Assembly (NCBI RefSeq): GCF_030676415.1
Contig: NZ_JAUUTW010000015.1
Location: forward strand, 1 to 64,000
DNA length: 64,000 nt
DNA from: Peribacillus frigoritolerans
GTDB taxonomy: Bacteria > Bacillota > Bacilli > Bacillales > DSM-1321
Direction: 5' to 3'
The position numbers and the translations under genes are program-made. The notes beneath the pieces were generated by a model. It worked only from the letters and a program-made list of their open reading frames with translations. It made no database searches and was not told the DNA's origin. How positions within the stretch are numbered: position 1 is the stretch's first letter; each line of letters starts with the position of its first letter. Below, piece after piece: positions 53,042-62,075 of the stretch.

Positions 53042-54244
53042 TTAGTCGATGAGGCTTTCAACTTGACCAAAGCTTTCGAATTTCTCGGCAAAATAACCTG
53101 ACGAAAGATTGGAGATATGAACGCCTGTGTTTTCCGTTGTATGGAGAAAACGGCCATCACCTAGATAAATACCTACATGGGTCACACCTAGCCTTGTTCC
53201 TGTGTCGCTAAAAAACACTAAATCCCCTGCCTTTGGATTTTCGATTTTGGGCACCAATGAGAAGTAATCCGCTGAGGAACCTCGTTTTACTGAAAGGCCC
53301 TGCTCCTTCATGACCCAATAAATGAAGCCGCTGCAATCCATTCCGATCATCGGGTCTTCTCCCCCGAAAACATAGGTGAATCCGCGTAAAGTATATCCAT
53401 ACTTGATGACATCATATGCTTTATCATATGCAGCCTCCTGGTTTACATAAAACGGATATAACGGGTTGCTGTATAGTTGAAGATACTGCCCTTGCATCAA
53501 CTCATCCGTACTTAAGGCGTTACGACTTTTGATCGTACTCATGGAAATGCTGTATTTCTCCGATATACTATTAAGCGTTTCTCCCCTTTGGACGATATGC
53601 TCTCCTTTAGGCGTGTATGTTTTGTACGCCACTTGGTATTTTGCAAAGTAATCTTCTGTAGTGGATCTCACCTGAACCGTTTCTGCACCATATCCAGAAT
53701 TGACAAATTGGTTTTCGCCGACATAAATACCCGCAGTCACGACTTTTAAGCTGTCTTTTTCCAGAAAGAATATAATATCCCCCGTTTTCGGAGTGGATGT
53801 ATCCATCCCTTGCTTATAAAAACCATCCACTGTCAAACGGTCGACCGGCACCTTTTGCTGGGAAAGCACCCAATGAATCAATCCACTCGAATCAAACCCT
53901 TTTTCAGGGGTCTCCTCTCCAGCTGTCTTTTTAAACCCTATAAAAGATTTCGCATAGTTTGCAATTTTTTTCCCTCTCTCCGACCATTGGTAGATGGAAG
54001 GAGTATACGGCGTTTGAATGATTGTCAACTTTTGGCCCGCAAATAACTTATTATCCGGTAAACCATTCGTTTCCATTAATTGCTCAGCCGATATATCATA
54101 TGTCTTGGCAATCGATTCTACCGTTTCGCCAGTGATTACAGTATGCACAGGATCTGCAGCCTCGGCCTTTAAGCTAGGTAAAAAGGTGGAACTAACCATG
54201 AATACCAATATAAGTATCATGTATCTTATTTTTCCATTAAACAT
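53042..54244 (-). CDS. Secreted cell-wall hydrolase: LysM, NlpC/P60-like, LysM, NlpC/P60
   Basis: 400 residues with a signal peptide (about 1-30). LysM 1 (about 33-75), a first NlpC/P60-like domain (about 90-200) in which the catalytic Cys is replaced (DSSGLIHWVL), LysM 2 (about 215-262), and a complete NlpC/P60 domain (about 275-400) with MDCSGFIYWVMKEQG and THVGIYLGDGRFLH. Likely a DL-endopeptidase acting on peptidoglycan, or on poly-gamma-glutamate like PgdS given the neighbours. Convergent with the hydrolase gene, 5 nt apart. Confidence 0.88.
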   Translation of the reverse strand: MFNGKIRYMILILVFMVSSTFLPSLKAEAADPVHTVITGETVESIAKTYDISAEQLMETNGLPDNKLFAGQKLTIIQTPYTPSIYQWSERGKKIANYAKSFIGFKKTAGEETPEKGFDSSGLIHWVLSQQKVPVDRLTVDGFYKQGMDTSTPKTGDIIFFLEKDSLKVVTAGIYVGENQFVNSGYGAETVQVRSTTEDYFAKYQVAYKTYTPKGEHIVQRGETLNSISEKYSISMSTIKSRNALSTDELMQGQYLQLYSNPLYPFYVNQEAAYDKAYDVIKYGYTLRGFTYVFGGEDPMIGMDCSGFIYWVMKEQGLSVKRGSSADYFSLVPKIENPKAGDLVFFSDTGTRLGVTHVGIYLGDGRFLHTTENTGVHISNLSSGYFAEKFESFGQVESLID

Positions 54245-54616
54245 TCTAACCCTTCCTTTATATGCTTAAATATTTTTAATTTACTAAATTCCATCATATG
54301 AATCTTCTATCCTATTACCCACCCAAACGAATGCGCCTTAGTGCTCACCAAAACAATATTATCGACGAACCAAACGAAACCTTTAGCCTGCTTTTACAAA
54401 AAAACCATCAGTCTGAGTCAATAAAACACCTTGAAAATAAACCATTATTCCCACATTATTAAATTTTACCTAATCGAGATAAGTTGAAATCGAAGAGTTC
54501 TAAAGGATTTTATTTTTTTGTGCAGAATGGGTAAAGGTAGATTAGAGGAATCCCAGTCATGATGAAGTCGTGCATATACGGCTTGCCCTATTTATGAAGA
54601 GGATAACGATATAGGA
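54245..54616. other. Intergenic region, no gene seen
   Basis: AT-rich, about 370 nt; presumably the promoter region of the wall hydrolase (minus strand) and the next gene. Confidence 0.5.
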
Positions 54617-54625
54617 GTGAACATT

Positions 54626-54916
54626 TTGATAAAAATGACAGAGAAAGCCCAGCAGGCAATTAAAGATATGCAGCATAGTTTGGGAGGGGAAACGTATTTG
54701 AGGTTTGGCATAAACAGACCTTGCTGTAACCAGATGAACTATACATTAACCTTGGCAATCTCTAAAAAGGAGCACGAGGAAATACTGATTTTACATGATA
54801 TAAAAATATTGATCGACCCATCGGACTCCCATTTTACAGATCAAACGGAAATTGATTTCGAAGGCGATGGATTTTTGATCAGGAACCCGAATCCATTGGT
54901 ATCAACCATCATCTAG
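54626..54916 (+). CDS. HesB/IscA-like (YfhF/YqkB-type) small protein
   Basis: 96 residues, from TTG at 54626 with AGGAG 8 nt upstream (GTG at 54617 is in frame but too close). Fold and motifs MTEKAQQAIKDM and YLRFGINRPCCNQMNYTLTL resemble the HesB-like domain, but the C-terminal CGC motif of A-type Fe-S carriers is absent. So Fe-S transfer is doubtful. Function unknown. Confidence 0.65.
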   Translation: MIKMTEKAQQAIKDMQHSLGGETYLRFGINRPCCNQMNYTLTLAISKKEHEEILILHDIKILIDPSDSHFTDQTEIDFEGDGFLIRNPNPLVSTII

Positions 54917-55444
54917 CTGAAGAAAATAAAGGAAAAGCTAAATGGCATTCCCCTCGATTCTATGAATCTATGGCAAGCTTCAAAAAAACATTATCCATTG
55001 GCTGTCGTAACTCAACCAAGTTGTTTTCCGCTTTTTAAGGACGCCATGTTTACATCAACTTGAGAGATTTTTAATCTAGTAATCTATCTCTGTACTCAGA
55101 TTGAATCTATGGACATGCAGCAATGGAAAATACAAAAACTGCTGTCCATTGAACAACATTAGAATATCCGTGCTACTTGTCCGATTCCTATATATTATTC
55201 CCCTTTGTAAAAAAAGCATGGATACTTGACCCGTTCCTCTAAATTGTACTTTTGTACTTCTAGTGATTTTGTCCACTAAAGAGAGCTGCCCCGTTCAACG
55301 AGTCAGGGTTTGGTGCCTTCAGAATGATATGGCAATAGAAAGAGAAACCACTCACTTAGTGGCTTCCCCTTTTGCAACGCTTATGTTTTCCGTCCCTCTA
55401 ATTCTTTATCTGGAATTCCCCCAGCGTATGCTCCAAATCATTTA
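54917..55444. other. Non-coding or decayed stretch, no gene recognised
   Basis: About 530 nt with only short ORFs that lack RBS or recognisable protein. It lies upstream of a decayed chemotaxis gene remnant and may itself be degraded coding sequence. Confidence 0.5.
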
Positions 55445-55681
55445 TTAACTGTGTGTAAGCTGCTGTGTATATTTAGCAAGTTCATTGGATGAAGCGTCTT
55501 ATTCCTCCATCGATGATGTAACTTCTTCTGATGAAGCTGCCGTTTGCTGAGATCCGAAAGTGATTTCTTCTATCACTTTAATAACCATTTCTTTTTGTTG
55601 ATTGATGCTTTCAATGGATCGTGTTTCTTCCTGAATCGAATTGGATATCCTCCCGACGGAATCCTCCACAATTGCCAACAT
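55445..55681 (-). pseudogene. Remnant of a methyl-accepting chemotaxis protein C-terminus
   Basis: Minus strand reads AIVEDSVGRISNSIQEETRSIESIN...QQTAASSEEVTSSMEE, then TAA, then in the same frame DASSNELAKYTQQLTHS and the true stop. This is the last 80 or so residues of an MCP cytoplasmic domain with one nonsense codon and no 5' part. It is distinct from the split MCP, whose own C-terminus is at 45.6-46.0 kb. Confidence 0.75.
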
Positions 55682-55847
55682 AGGATAAAATTATAGACCT
55701 AAAGACATCATTTCATTAAAATAATCCCATCGTTTCAAATGATGCTAAAAATGCTCTATAATCAAGCCATTTTCGCTTAATTTGCATCCTTCATTCTGTT
55801 CCAAAAAAACCACTATTTCCGTCACTGGATATGTACGAAAAATCAAA

Positions 55848-55879
55848 AAACCCTTGGATTGTATGGAATCCAAGGGTTT
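55848..55879 (-). terminator. Terminator of the PfpI gene
   Basis: AAACCCTTGGATT/AATCCAAGGGTTT perfect stem just after the minus-strand stop codon. Confidence 0.88.
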
Positions 55880-55915
55880 CATGTGGGGAATAATAGGGTT
55901 AGCAGAAAACGAGAT

Positions 55916-56434
55916 TTAGCGTAATGCTGCGGCTAAGCTTTCTCCGAATTCTTTTGCACCATCCGGACCATCAGCTGTGATGATATCATCATGAGCAACG
56001 ACATGCTGTTTTGCATATTCAACGGAATTGGCTTTCAATTCGTCAATTTGAACATCAACTGGGTAACAAGCAGCTTTGCGGCCAGAAAGTAAGCCCGTTT
56101 TCGCTACAGTAACAGAACCTGCACAAATTCCCGTTACAAGAACTTTTTGCTCATGCGCTTGTTTCAAAAAGCTTTGCAATTCTTGGTTGCCCCATAGATG
56201 ATCATTCGTACCAGATCCCCCAATAACAGCAACTGCATCATAATCACTTGCCGAAACATCAGAATAGATTGCCTCAGCCAGCGCCTTGCCTTGATAGTCC
56301 CCAGTTATTTCACCTGTTTTCGTACTGGCTATCGTTACTGCCACTCCTGCATTTTCCAAAACTTCTTTCGGCTGAAATAATTCATCTTCATTAAAACGTT
56401 CTGGTGGTATAATTAGTAATGCTTTTTTACTCAT
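55916..56434 (-). CDS. DJ-1/PfpI-family protein
   Basis: 172 residues, class I glutamine amidotransferase-like fold: VIGGSGTNDHLW, nucleophile elbow Cys in TGICAGSVTVAKTGLL near 98-113, and a histidine in VVAHDDIITADGP. Could be a glyoxalase III/deglycase, chaperone or protease-like enzyme. RBS AGGAGGC. Divergent from an HxlR regulator 143 bp away, a common arrangement for stress-response enzymes. Confidence 0.87.
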   Translation of the reverse strand: MSKKALLIIPPERFNEDELFQPKEVLENAGVAVTIASTKTGEITGDYQGKALAEAIYSDVSASDYDAVAVIGGSGTNDHLWGNQELQSFLKQAHEQKVLVTGICAGSVTVAKTGLLSGRKAACYPVDVQIDELKANSVEYAKQHVVAHDDIITADGPDGAKEFGESLAAALR

Positions 56435-56536
56435 ATATATTGCCTCCTGATAAATGAATTGTATTGTCTGATGACTACTTAAATTGTAACGCTGGTAATC
56501 GGCGCTGTGAAGAATGCACTTTTATGTGCGGAGGTT

Positions 56537-56546
56537 ACCTTAAGGT
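56537..56546 (+). promoter_or_regulatory. Palindrome between PfpI and HxlR genes, candidate operator
   Basis: ACCTTAAGGT is a perfect 10-bp palindrome within the direct repeat GGTTAC-N5-GGTTAC, 32 bp before the HxlR start. Candidate binding site only. Confidence 0.35.
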
Positions 56547-56577
56547 TACTGGTAAAATAAAAAAGGAGCTAATGTCC

Positions 56578-56973
56578 ATGTCAGAAACATTAAGAGATGA
56601 AATCAAAGAAAAGATCATAAACGGCTATTATAATTGCGAAAAAGAACTTACTTTATCCATATTCAGCGGCAAATGGAAAATCGTCATTCTATGGCATTTA
56701 GGTGTAGAAGGCCCACACCGATTCAGTGATCTCCAAAGGCTTTTACCAAAAATCTCCCATAAAATCTTAACGAATCAATTACGTGAACTTATGGAAGACG
56801 GCGTCGTCCACCGGGAGGTATATCCCGAGATCCCTCCAAAAGTCGAATATTCCATGACTGACCTTGGAATGACCTTACTGCCGATCGTTGAAATGATGTA
56901 TGAGTGGGGAAAAAACAGAATGAATGAAATTAAACAAGAAATGCATGTCAGTGAAAATGATGCGAAAAACTAA
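56578..56973 (+). CDS. HxlR (DUF24) family transcriptional regulator
   Basis: 131 residues from ATG at 56578 (AAAAGGAG 9 nt upstream; the frame runs further upstream to 56464 without RBS). Winged helix with the family signature [12 protein letters not shown] near 28-39, [25 protein letters not shown] and YSMTDLG. A cysteine (NCEKELTL, about residue 19) sits where redox-sensing members such as YodB, CatR and HypR have theirs. It probably controls the divergent PfpI gene in response to thiol or carbonyl stress. Confidence 0.87.
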   Translation: MSETLRDEIKEKIINGYYNCEKELTLSIFSGKWKIVILWHLGVEGPHRFSDLQRLLPKISHKILTNQLRELMEDGVVHREVYPEIPPKVEYSMTDLGMTLLPIVEMMYEWGKNRMNEIKQEMHVSENDAKN

Positions 56974-57011
56974 TGCATTCGTGGTCCCGAAAAACAAAGT
57001 CAGTTTAAAAC

Positions 57012-57134
57012 GTTGATTGGAACCTAGGGCACTCGCTTTCCGGGGGCGGAGGGCGCCCTCGGCGCCTTTGCGCCTGCGGGGTCTCCCTTGGACACGCTTT
57101 TCCCGCAGGAGTCTCGCACCCCGTTCCAATCAAC
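57012..57134. repeat. MITE-like GC-rich palindromic element with 12-bp terminal inverted repeats
   Basis: GTTGATTGGAAC (57012-57023) and GTTCCAATCAAC (57123-57134) are exact inverted repeats bounding about 100 nt of much higher GC than the surroundings. Internal parts such as CGGAGGGCGCCCTCGG and CTCCTGCGGG are self-complementary. Such palindromic intergenic elements are dispersed in many Bacillus genomes. No ORF; immediately downstream of the HxlR gene. Confidence 0.8.
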
Positions 57135-57164
57135 TTTGTTTTAAAATTCAGATAGAACACGAAA

Positions 57165-57201
57165 AACTGTAGACCGACAATAGAATATGTCGGTCACAGT
57201 T
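57165..57201. repeat. Hairpin repeat, copy 1 (shared 19-mer with 57518-57536)
   Basis: AACTGT-AG-ACCGACA and TGTCGGT-C-ACAGTT form one long imperfect palindrome. Its centre CGACAATAGAATATGTCGG recurs exactly at 57518-57536. Confidence 0.65.
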
Positions 57202-57472
57202 TGTTACAACATGGGGCGGAATGGTCTCATCCCAAATCCCTTTCTCGGTTTCCCCACGGGAATGATCACCAATTACTTGTAACAAGACTTGGTTATATTC
57301 CATGATTTTTTTATTCTTTATATGGGATAAAACCCTCATTGGATTAAAGAAATTGGCGAAACTCCTGCCGAATAACTGGCTAGCCAAGACCCCACAGACG
57401 AGGCTTGGCAGACAGTCGGCGGAAAGGGAGCGGATTTCTGAAATCAACTGGAACGTTTTTTAAATAAAAAAC

Positions 57473-57540
57473 TGCAGGCAAACTCGCTTTTCTTCAAGTT
57501 TGTCTACAGTCTGGGTCCGACAATAGAATATGTCGGTCTT
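57473..57540. repeat. Hairpin repeat, copy 2, with a CTGCAGGCAAACT-type stem before it
   Basis: CTGCAGGCAAACT and AGTTTGTCTACAG form a stem related to the terminator at 21634-21661; then the 19-mer palindrome shared with 57175-57193 follows. The region between the two copies (57202-57472) shows no supported gene. Confidence 0.6.
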
Positions 57541-57590
57541 TTGGTTTCGAAACTGATCATTTCCATGAAAAGGAAAGATGTTAACTCATT

Positions 57591-57788
57591 TTACTTTTTA
57601 TCCGGCTTGGTGAATTGCTGACCAATTGCACCTATTATTAAAATGATGATCGAAATGAGATTGTAGTCCTTAAAAAAGGTCGTAAATGGAATATCCAGAA
57701 ATAAAAATGCCATCGTAAGCAGTCGTCCTAACAGTAGAATCATTCCGATAACTACCATCCAATTAAATACTTTCCCCAAAAATCCCAT
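57591..57788 (-). CDS. Small two-helix membrane protein, unknown
   Basis: 65 residues with two hydrophobic helices (about 8-30 and 42-58) and a polar end (QQFTKPDKK). GAGGAAAAG precedes ATG. I do not recognise the family. Confidence 0.6.
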   Translation of the reverse strand: MGFLGKVFNWMVVIGMILLLGRLLTMAFLFLDIPFTTFFKDYNLISIIILIIGAIGQQFTKPDKK

Positions 57789-57900
57789 CTTTTCCTCTTT
57801 ATCAATCTATGATGACCTTCATGGTATTACCATTCTACAAAAATAAATAACTGGAGGGCTGCCAAATATCCAATTCCCTTTGATATTCATAATATCCATA

Positions 57901-58759
57901 TCAGCCGGAACACCGCCCAGGCCCCAGTCCTTCATCTTGACATGGGCGTTCTGTGTACCCGCGGGCATCTTTCGAGATCGGTTTTCCGGCTTCGATCAAC
58001 ACTTTGCTGCCCAGTAGGAAAAAACCTTGAATGAACAGCAATAACCCAGTTCCTATAAGCAGCCATTCTATTTTAATGATGTCGGATATCGGTCCGAATA
58101 CAAGCATTCCCAGCGGCATCATCGAAGTCGAGATCATTCCTAAAACACCAAAAACCCTCCCAAGAAGATCACCCTCGACCTTTTCCTGTAACAAGACCGT
58201 GGACGGCGTATTAAAGATCGGCATCGCCAATCCGACTACCCCCATGATGATCAAGTAAATCCAGAAAACGGAGATGATTCCAAGAGCGAAAGTACAGGCA
58301 CCAATTATAAGGCTCGCAAGTGTCATCGTATGGATCTTGTTATTAAAGCCTCCCCAGGAAGCCATGAAAATCCCGCCTAGCATCATACCGATGGCAAAAG
58401 TGATTTCTATCGCAGTCAACCGCCAAACATCATTCCCGAAAGAGCGTGTGACCTGAAGCGGTGTAAGAAATGCAACAGGTGCGGCAAGCACGAAGAAAAA
58501 TGCGAAAAATATAAAGAACTTTTTTAGAAAGTCGTGATTCCTGATATAGCTGAATCCTTCTTTCAAATCGGTGAAATAGCTGGTTGTTTGCTCTTTTAAT
58601 GCCTTCGCATGTGCTGGTATTTTCAAAAATGTCAGCAATGTGAAGATGGCAATTGCAGCTGTAATCACATCAATGAAGAAAATGGTTTCGATTGAAGCCA
58701 TCGTAAGCAGCGCGCCGCTCACCATGGGGGAAACGAGCATCACTAGCGCTTGAATGCTT
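57901..58759 (-). pseudogene. MFS efflux transporter, C-terminal half (gene split by inversion)
   Basis: Minus-strand coding begins at SIQALVMLVSPMVSGALL, exactly where the N-terminal half at 45124-45556 breaks off, and runs through the last eight or so membrane helices. The far C-terminus (KPISKDARGYTERPCQDEG) looks unlike the family and may be altered. Just upstream lies chemotaxis-protein sequence instead of the rest of the gene. Confidence 0.85.
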
Positions 58760-59988
58760 CATATGGCTGCATTCAGCGCCAATAGATTGGTTTGATTGGA
58801 TATATCCTTGATGACCTGCACAAGCTGCGAAATTTGCTGTGATTGAGAATCGAGACCTTTCACTTGCTCTACGTCATTTTTGACAATCCCATCAATACTT
58901 TGCATCTGTTGGACCGAATTGCGCATTAAAGTGGTGCCCTCCTTGGTCAAGGAAAGGATTTCGGATGAACTTTTAGCTACATCCACTCCTTCTATGTGGG
59001 CCAGCTCGATCCTGCCGGTGAAATCATCCATCATACGAACCATTTCAGCTGCTCGGTTGGCTTGTGACTCCGAACCTTCCGAAAGTTCATACATCGTAGT
59101 CGCTATTTGTTTGCTGCCCTGCTGCACTTCATTTGCTGATTGAGTCAGATCCTCGCTTTGACTGGAAACGGATTGCGATACAACGAGCATTTTTTCGATC
59201 GTATCACGAAGATTTTTCTGCATTTGGTTGGCGGATACCGTTAATTCGCCCCATTCATCATTTGACTTTTGCTCCAGGGGCTCATGATTCAGCTCTCCGT
59301 CAGCCACCATTCTCATCCTGTCCCTAATTTTAAGGAGGGGGGGTGGTAATGAGGTTGGCAGTAACAAACGCCAGCACAAGGCCGATAAGGACTGCCACAA
59401 TGGATATGATGATACTTGTCGTCTTAACCGATTTCCCGCTTGCGATGACGGTTTCACCTGAAGCGACAATCAATTCCTCACGTTCCGAAGCAAGCTCCTT
59501 GAAACCCTCCATTACTTCATTGCTGATTGGTGCCACTTCATTTTTGAGTATCTCTTTAGCGCGTTCTTCATTTCCATTTTCATATTGTGTAAATACCCGG
59601 TCTACAATCATCATCCTCCAATCCACGCTTTTCTCGATCAATTCCTTTGCTTTATCAGAATCGCTTATGGCCAGGAGATTACCTGGATGACCTGGCTTTC
59701 TTCGGTATATTGTAAGAACCTTTCTTTATAGCTCTCGTCACCATATAGAATATAGGTTCTGGCGAATGCGGTCCTTTGTGCTAGGTTATATAGCAGCTTT
59801 TCATCTTGGATAAGAAGCGGAAGTTCCCTTTCGATGATATCTTGGGAATGTACAAGTGATTTGTTGCTGCTATAAATATTGAATGCTCCTAAGTTGACAC
59901 ATAAAGATATAATGAGTGAAAATGCCACCATTACCTTTCCTTTAATGCTTTTCAAATTAATGGACCCCTTTATCGATATTTTATTCAC
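58760..59988 (-). pseudogene. Methyl-accepting chemotaxis protein, N-terminal part (split by inversion, two more frameshifts)
   Basis: Minus strand: MNKISIKGSINLKSIKGKVMVAF... with first membrane helix, then a shift near 59690; the 4-helix sensor region IEKSVDWRMMIVDRV... and second helix; then a shift in a C run (59337-59343) before the HAMP domain IRDRMRMVADGELN; then the signalling domain up to SNQTNLLALNAAI, where it ends at 58760. The rest is at 45557-46041 on the other strand. Confidence 0.85.
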
Positions 59989-60110
59989 TCTTTTTTATCG
60001 GATAGATTTTCCATCAGGTCTAATATTCACTAAATATAAACATCTTGATTTCTTATCGTTTTCAAGTTACTATTGACTTGGAAAAATATAATATTCCGCG
60101 TTATGGCGGA

Positions 60111-60144
60111 AGAGGTTCTAGCTACCCTCTCAAAAAAACTAAGG
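60111..60144 (+). promoter_or_regulatory. PreQ1-I riboswitch
   Basis: AGAGGTTCTAGCTACCCTCT followed by an A-rich stretch and AACTAAGGAG matches the minimal preQ1-I aptamer: a stem (AGAGG/CCTCT) whose loop holds TTCTAGCTA and an A-rich tail that forms the pseudoknot. Placed before queCDE, it represses synthesis when preQ1 is plentiful. Confidence 0.95.
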
Positions 60145-60148
60145 AGAA

Positions 60149-60180
60149 ACAGTGCTCTATTCTTAGGGTGCTGTTTTTTT
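60149..60180 (+). terminator. Expression-platform terminator of the preQ1 riboswitch
   Basis: ACAGTGCTCT pairs (with G-U pairs) to AGGGTGCTGT, followed by T7, starting 5 nt after the aptamer tail. Confidence 0.85.
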
Positions 60181-60203
60181 CCGTAAAAAGGAGTTTTATA
60201 GAA

Positions 60204-60869
60204 ATGAAGAAGAAAGAAAAGGCAGTGGTTGTGTTTAGCGGAGGTCAGGACAGTACGACGTGCCTGTTCTGGGCATTGGAGAGATTTGAGGAAGTGGAAG
60301 CGGTGACGTTCGATTATAATCAGCGGCATAGCTTGGAAATCGAATGCGCTCAAAACATTGCCAAGGAATTGGGCGTGAACCATCATATCCTTGACATGTC
60401 GCTGCTGAACCAACTGGCACCGAATGCATTGACGAGAAGTGATATTGCGGTGGCGGACGGAGAAGACGGGGAATTGCCGTCGACGTTCGTCCCAGGGAGG
60501 AATTTGCTGTTCCTTTCGTTTGCCGGAGTGCTGGCGAGTCAGATTGGCGCTAAACATATTGTCACCGGTGTCTGTGAAACGGATTTCAGCGGATATCCTG
60601 ACTGCCGCGATGTTTTCATTAAATCGTTGAATGTGACCTTGAACTTGTCGATGGACCAGTCATTCTTGATTGATACGCCGCTAATGTGGCTTAATAAAGA
60701 GGAAACATGGGAGCTTGCGGATCAGCTTGGCGCATTCGACTTTGTCCGCGAAAAGACCCTGACTTGCTATAACGGAATCATCTCCGACGGCTGTGGAGAT
60801 TGTCCGGCATGTAATCTGCGGAAAAAAGGACTGGATGACTATGTAAGCAGACGGAAGGTGCTTTCATGA
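60204..60869 (+). CDS. queC: 7-cyano-7-deazaguanine synthase
   Basis: 221 residues. PP-loop SGGQDSTT at 12-19, and Zn-binding cysteines in [13 protein letters not shown] near the C-terminus. ATP-dependent conversion of CDG to preQ0. ATG at 60204 with AAAAAGGAG upstream. First gene of queC-queD-queE behind the preQ1 riboswitch. Confidence 0.96.
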   Translation: MKKKEKAVVVFSGGQDSTTCLFWALERFEEVEAVTFDYNQRHSLEIECAQNIAKELGVNHHILDMSLLNQLAPNALTRSDIAVADGEDGELPSTFVPGRNLLFLSFAGVLASQIGAKHIVTGVCETDFSGYPDCRDVFIKSLNVTLNLSMDQSFLIDTPLMWLNKEETWELADQLGAFDFVREKTLTCYNGIISDGCGDCPACNLRKKGLDDYVSRRKVLS

Positions 60870-61339
60870 TGTACGGTTTTACTATAGTGGATAAACTCCA
60901 AAAAATAGATGAAGATATTCAGCGCAGCCAATTGAAGTATACAAACAAGAGGGTTCTCGTCAGTAAGGAATTCACCTTTGATGCGGCGCACCATCTGCAT
61001 GACTATGAAGGAAAATGCAAGAACCTGCATGGCCATACGTATAAGGTCATTTTCGGATTGAGCGGGTATACAGATTCACGCGGGTTGATGATAGATTTTG
61101 GGGACATCAAGGATATATGGAAAAATGAAATTGAAATCCACCTGGATCACCGTTATTTGAATGAAACCCTGCCGCTCATGAATACAACAGCTGAAAATAT
61201 GGTTGTCTGGATTTATGAAAAAATGGCCGAAGCCCTTTCTTTAAAAGAATATGAGGGTGCTAGAGTCGAATTTGTTCGACTATACGAAACGCCGACAAGC
61301 TATGCCGAAGCCAGACGGGAGTGGATGGAAAGTGAGTAA
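60866..61339 (+). CDS. queD: 6-carboxy-5,6,7,8-tetrahydropterin synthase
   Basis: 157 residues, 6-pyruvoyl-tetrahydropterin synthase fold. Zn-binding histidines in FDAAHHL and LHGHTY, with the catalytic Cys in GKCKNLHGH; also LDHRYLNE. Makes CPH4 from dihydroneopterin triphosphate. Overlaps queC by 4 nt (ATGA); a second ATG follows at once. Confidence 0.95.
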   Translation: MMYGFTIVDKLQKIDEDIQRSQLKYTNKRVLVSKEFTFDAAHHLHDYEGKCKNLHGHTYKVIFGLSGYTDSRGLMIDFGDIKDIWKNEIEIHLDHRYLNETLPLMNTTAENMVVWIYEKMAEALSLKEYEGARVEFVRLYETPTSYAEARREWMESE

Positions 61340-62060
61340 ACTCCCGGTTATGGAAATCTTCGGACCGACCATTCAAGGAGAGGGAATGGTCATTGGTCAA
61401 AAAACCATGTTCGTTCGGACGGCCGGCTGCGATTATTCCTGTGCCTGGTGTGATTCCGCTTTTACTTGGGATGGCACCGGTAAGGAAGATACCGTCCAGA
61501 TGACTGCCGAAGAAATATGGGATGAGCTGAAGCGAATTGGGGGTTCCGGTTTTTCCTTCGTGACGATATCAGGCGGAAACCCGGCACTGCTGAAAAACCT
61601 AAACGGCTTGATAGAAATCTTACATGAAAATAAAATGAAAATAGGTGTCGAAACCCAAGGGAGCCGATGGCAGGATTGGTTTCTCGATATTGATGAACTG
61701 ACTATTTCACCTAAACCGCCGAGCTCTAGAATGAACACGGACTTTACGGTGCTCGACCAAATCATCTCGAACCTTGCCAATCGAAATCCTGAAAACCATG
61801 TCTCATTGAAGATCGTCGTCTTTAACGAGGAAGATTATCAATATGCCAAACATGTACATGGACGCTACCCGGATATTCCTTTTTATCTGCAGGTCGGCAA
61901 TGACGACAGCAGGACGGCGGATGATCGTCAATTGATCAGCGGTCTTTTGAAGAAGTACGAAGAGTTAATTGATAAAGTGATAGAAGATGATGAATTGAAT
62001 GATGTGAAAGTGCTGCCCCAGCTGCATACCTATATATGGGGCAACAAGCGGGGCGTGTAA
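61332..62060 (+). CDS. queE: 7-carboxy-7-deazaguanine synthase (radical SAM)
   Basis: 242 residues from GTG at 61332, overlapping queD by 8 nt; a longer frame from 61251 lies inside queD and is unlikely. Radical SAM cluster motif CX3CX2C (Cys 33, 37, 40; CDYSCAWC), with GPTIQGEG before it and SGGNPAL after it. Converts CPH4 to CDG. In B. subtilis queF follows; here a terminator does. Confidence 0.95.
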   Translation: MSKLPVMEIFGPTIQGEGMVIGQKTMFVRTAGCDYSCAWCDSAFTWDGTGKEDTVQMTAEEIWDELKRIGGSGFSFVTISGGNPALLKNLNGLIEILHENKMKIGVETQGSRWQDWFLDIDELTISPKPPSSRMNTDFTVLDQIISNLANRNPENHVSLKIVVFNEEDYQYAKHVHGRYPDIPFYLQVGNDDSRTADDRQLISGLLKKYEELIDKVIEDDELNDVKVLPQLHTYIWGNKRGV

Positions 62061-62075
62061 AGAAAAGAGAGCAGG

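Noticed and set aside
55263..55448. 61-residue plus-strand ORF
   Set aside because: No RBS and overlaps the end of the decayed chemotaxis remnant on the other strand.
57148..57447. 99-residue minus-strand ORF
   Set aside because: Runs through the palindromic repeats, has no RBS and resembles no protein family.
59330..59641. Independent sensor protein ORFs within 58.76-59.99 kb
   Set aside because: They are pieces of one chemotaxis receptor in three frames, joined by shifts near 59690 and in the C run at 59337-59343.
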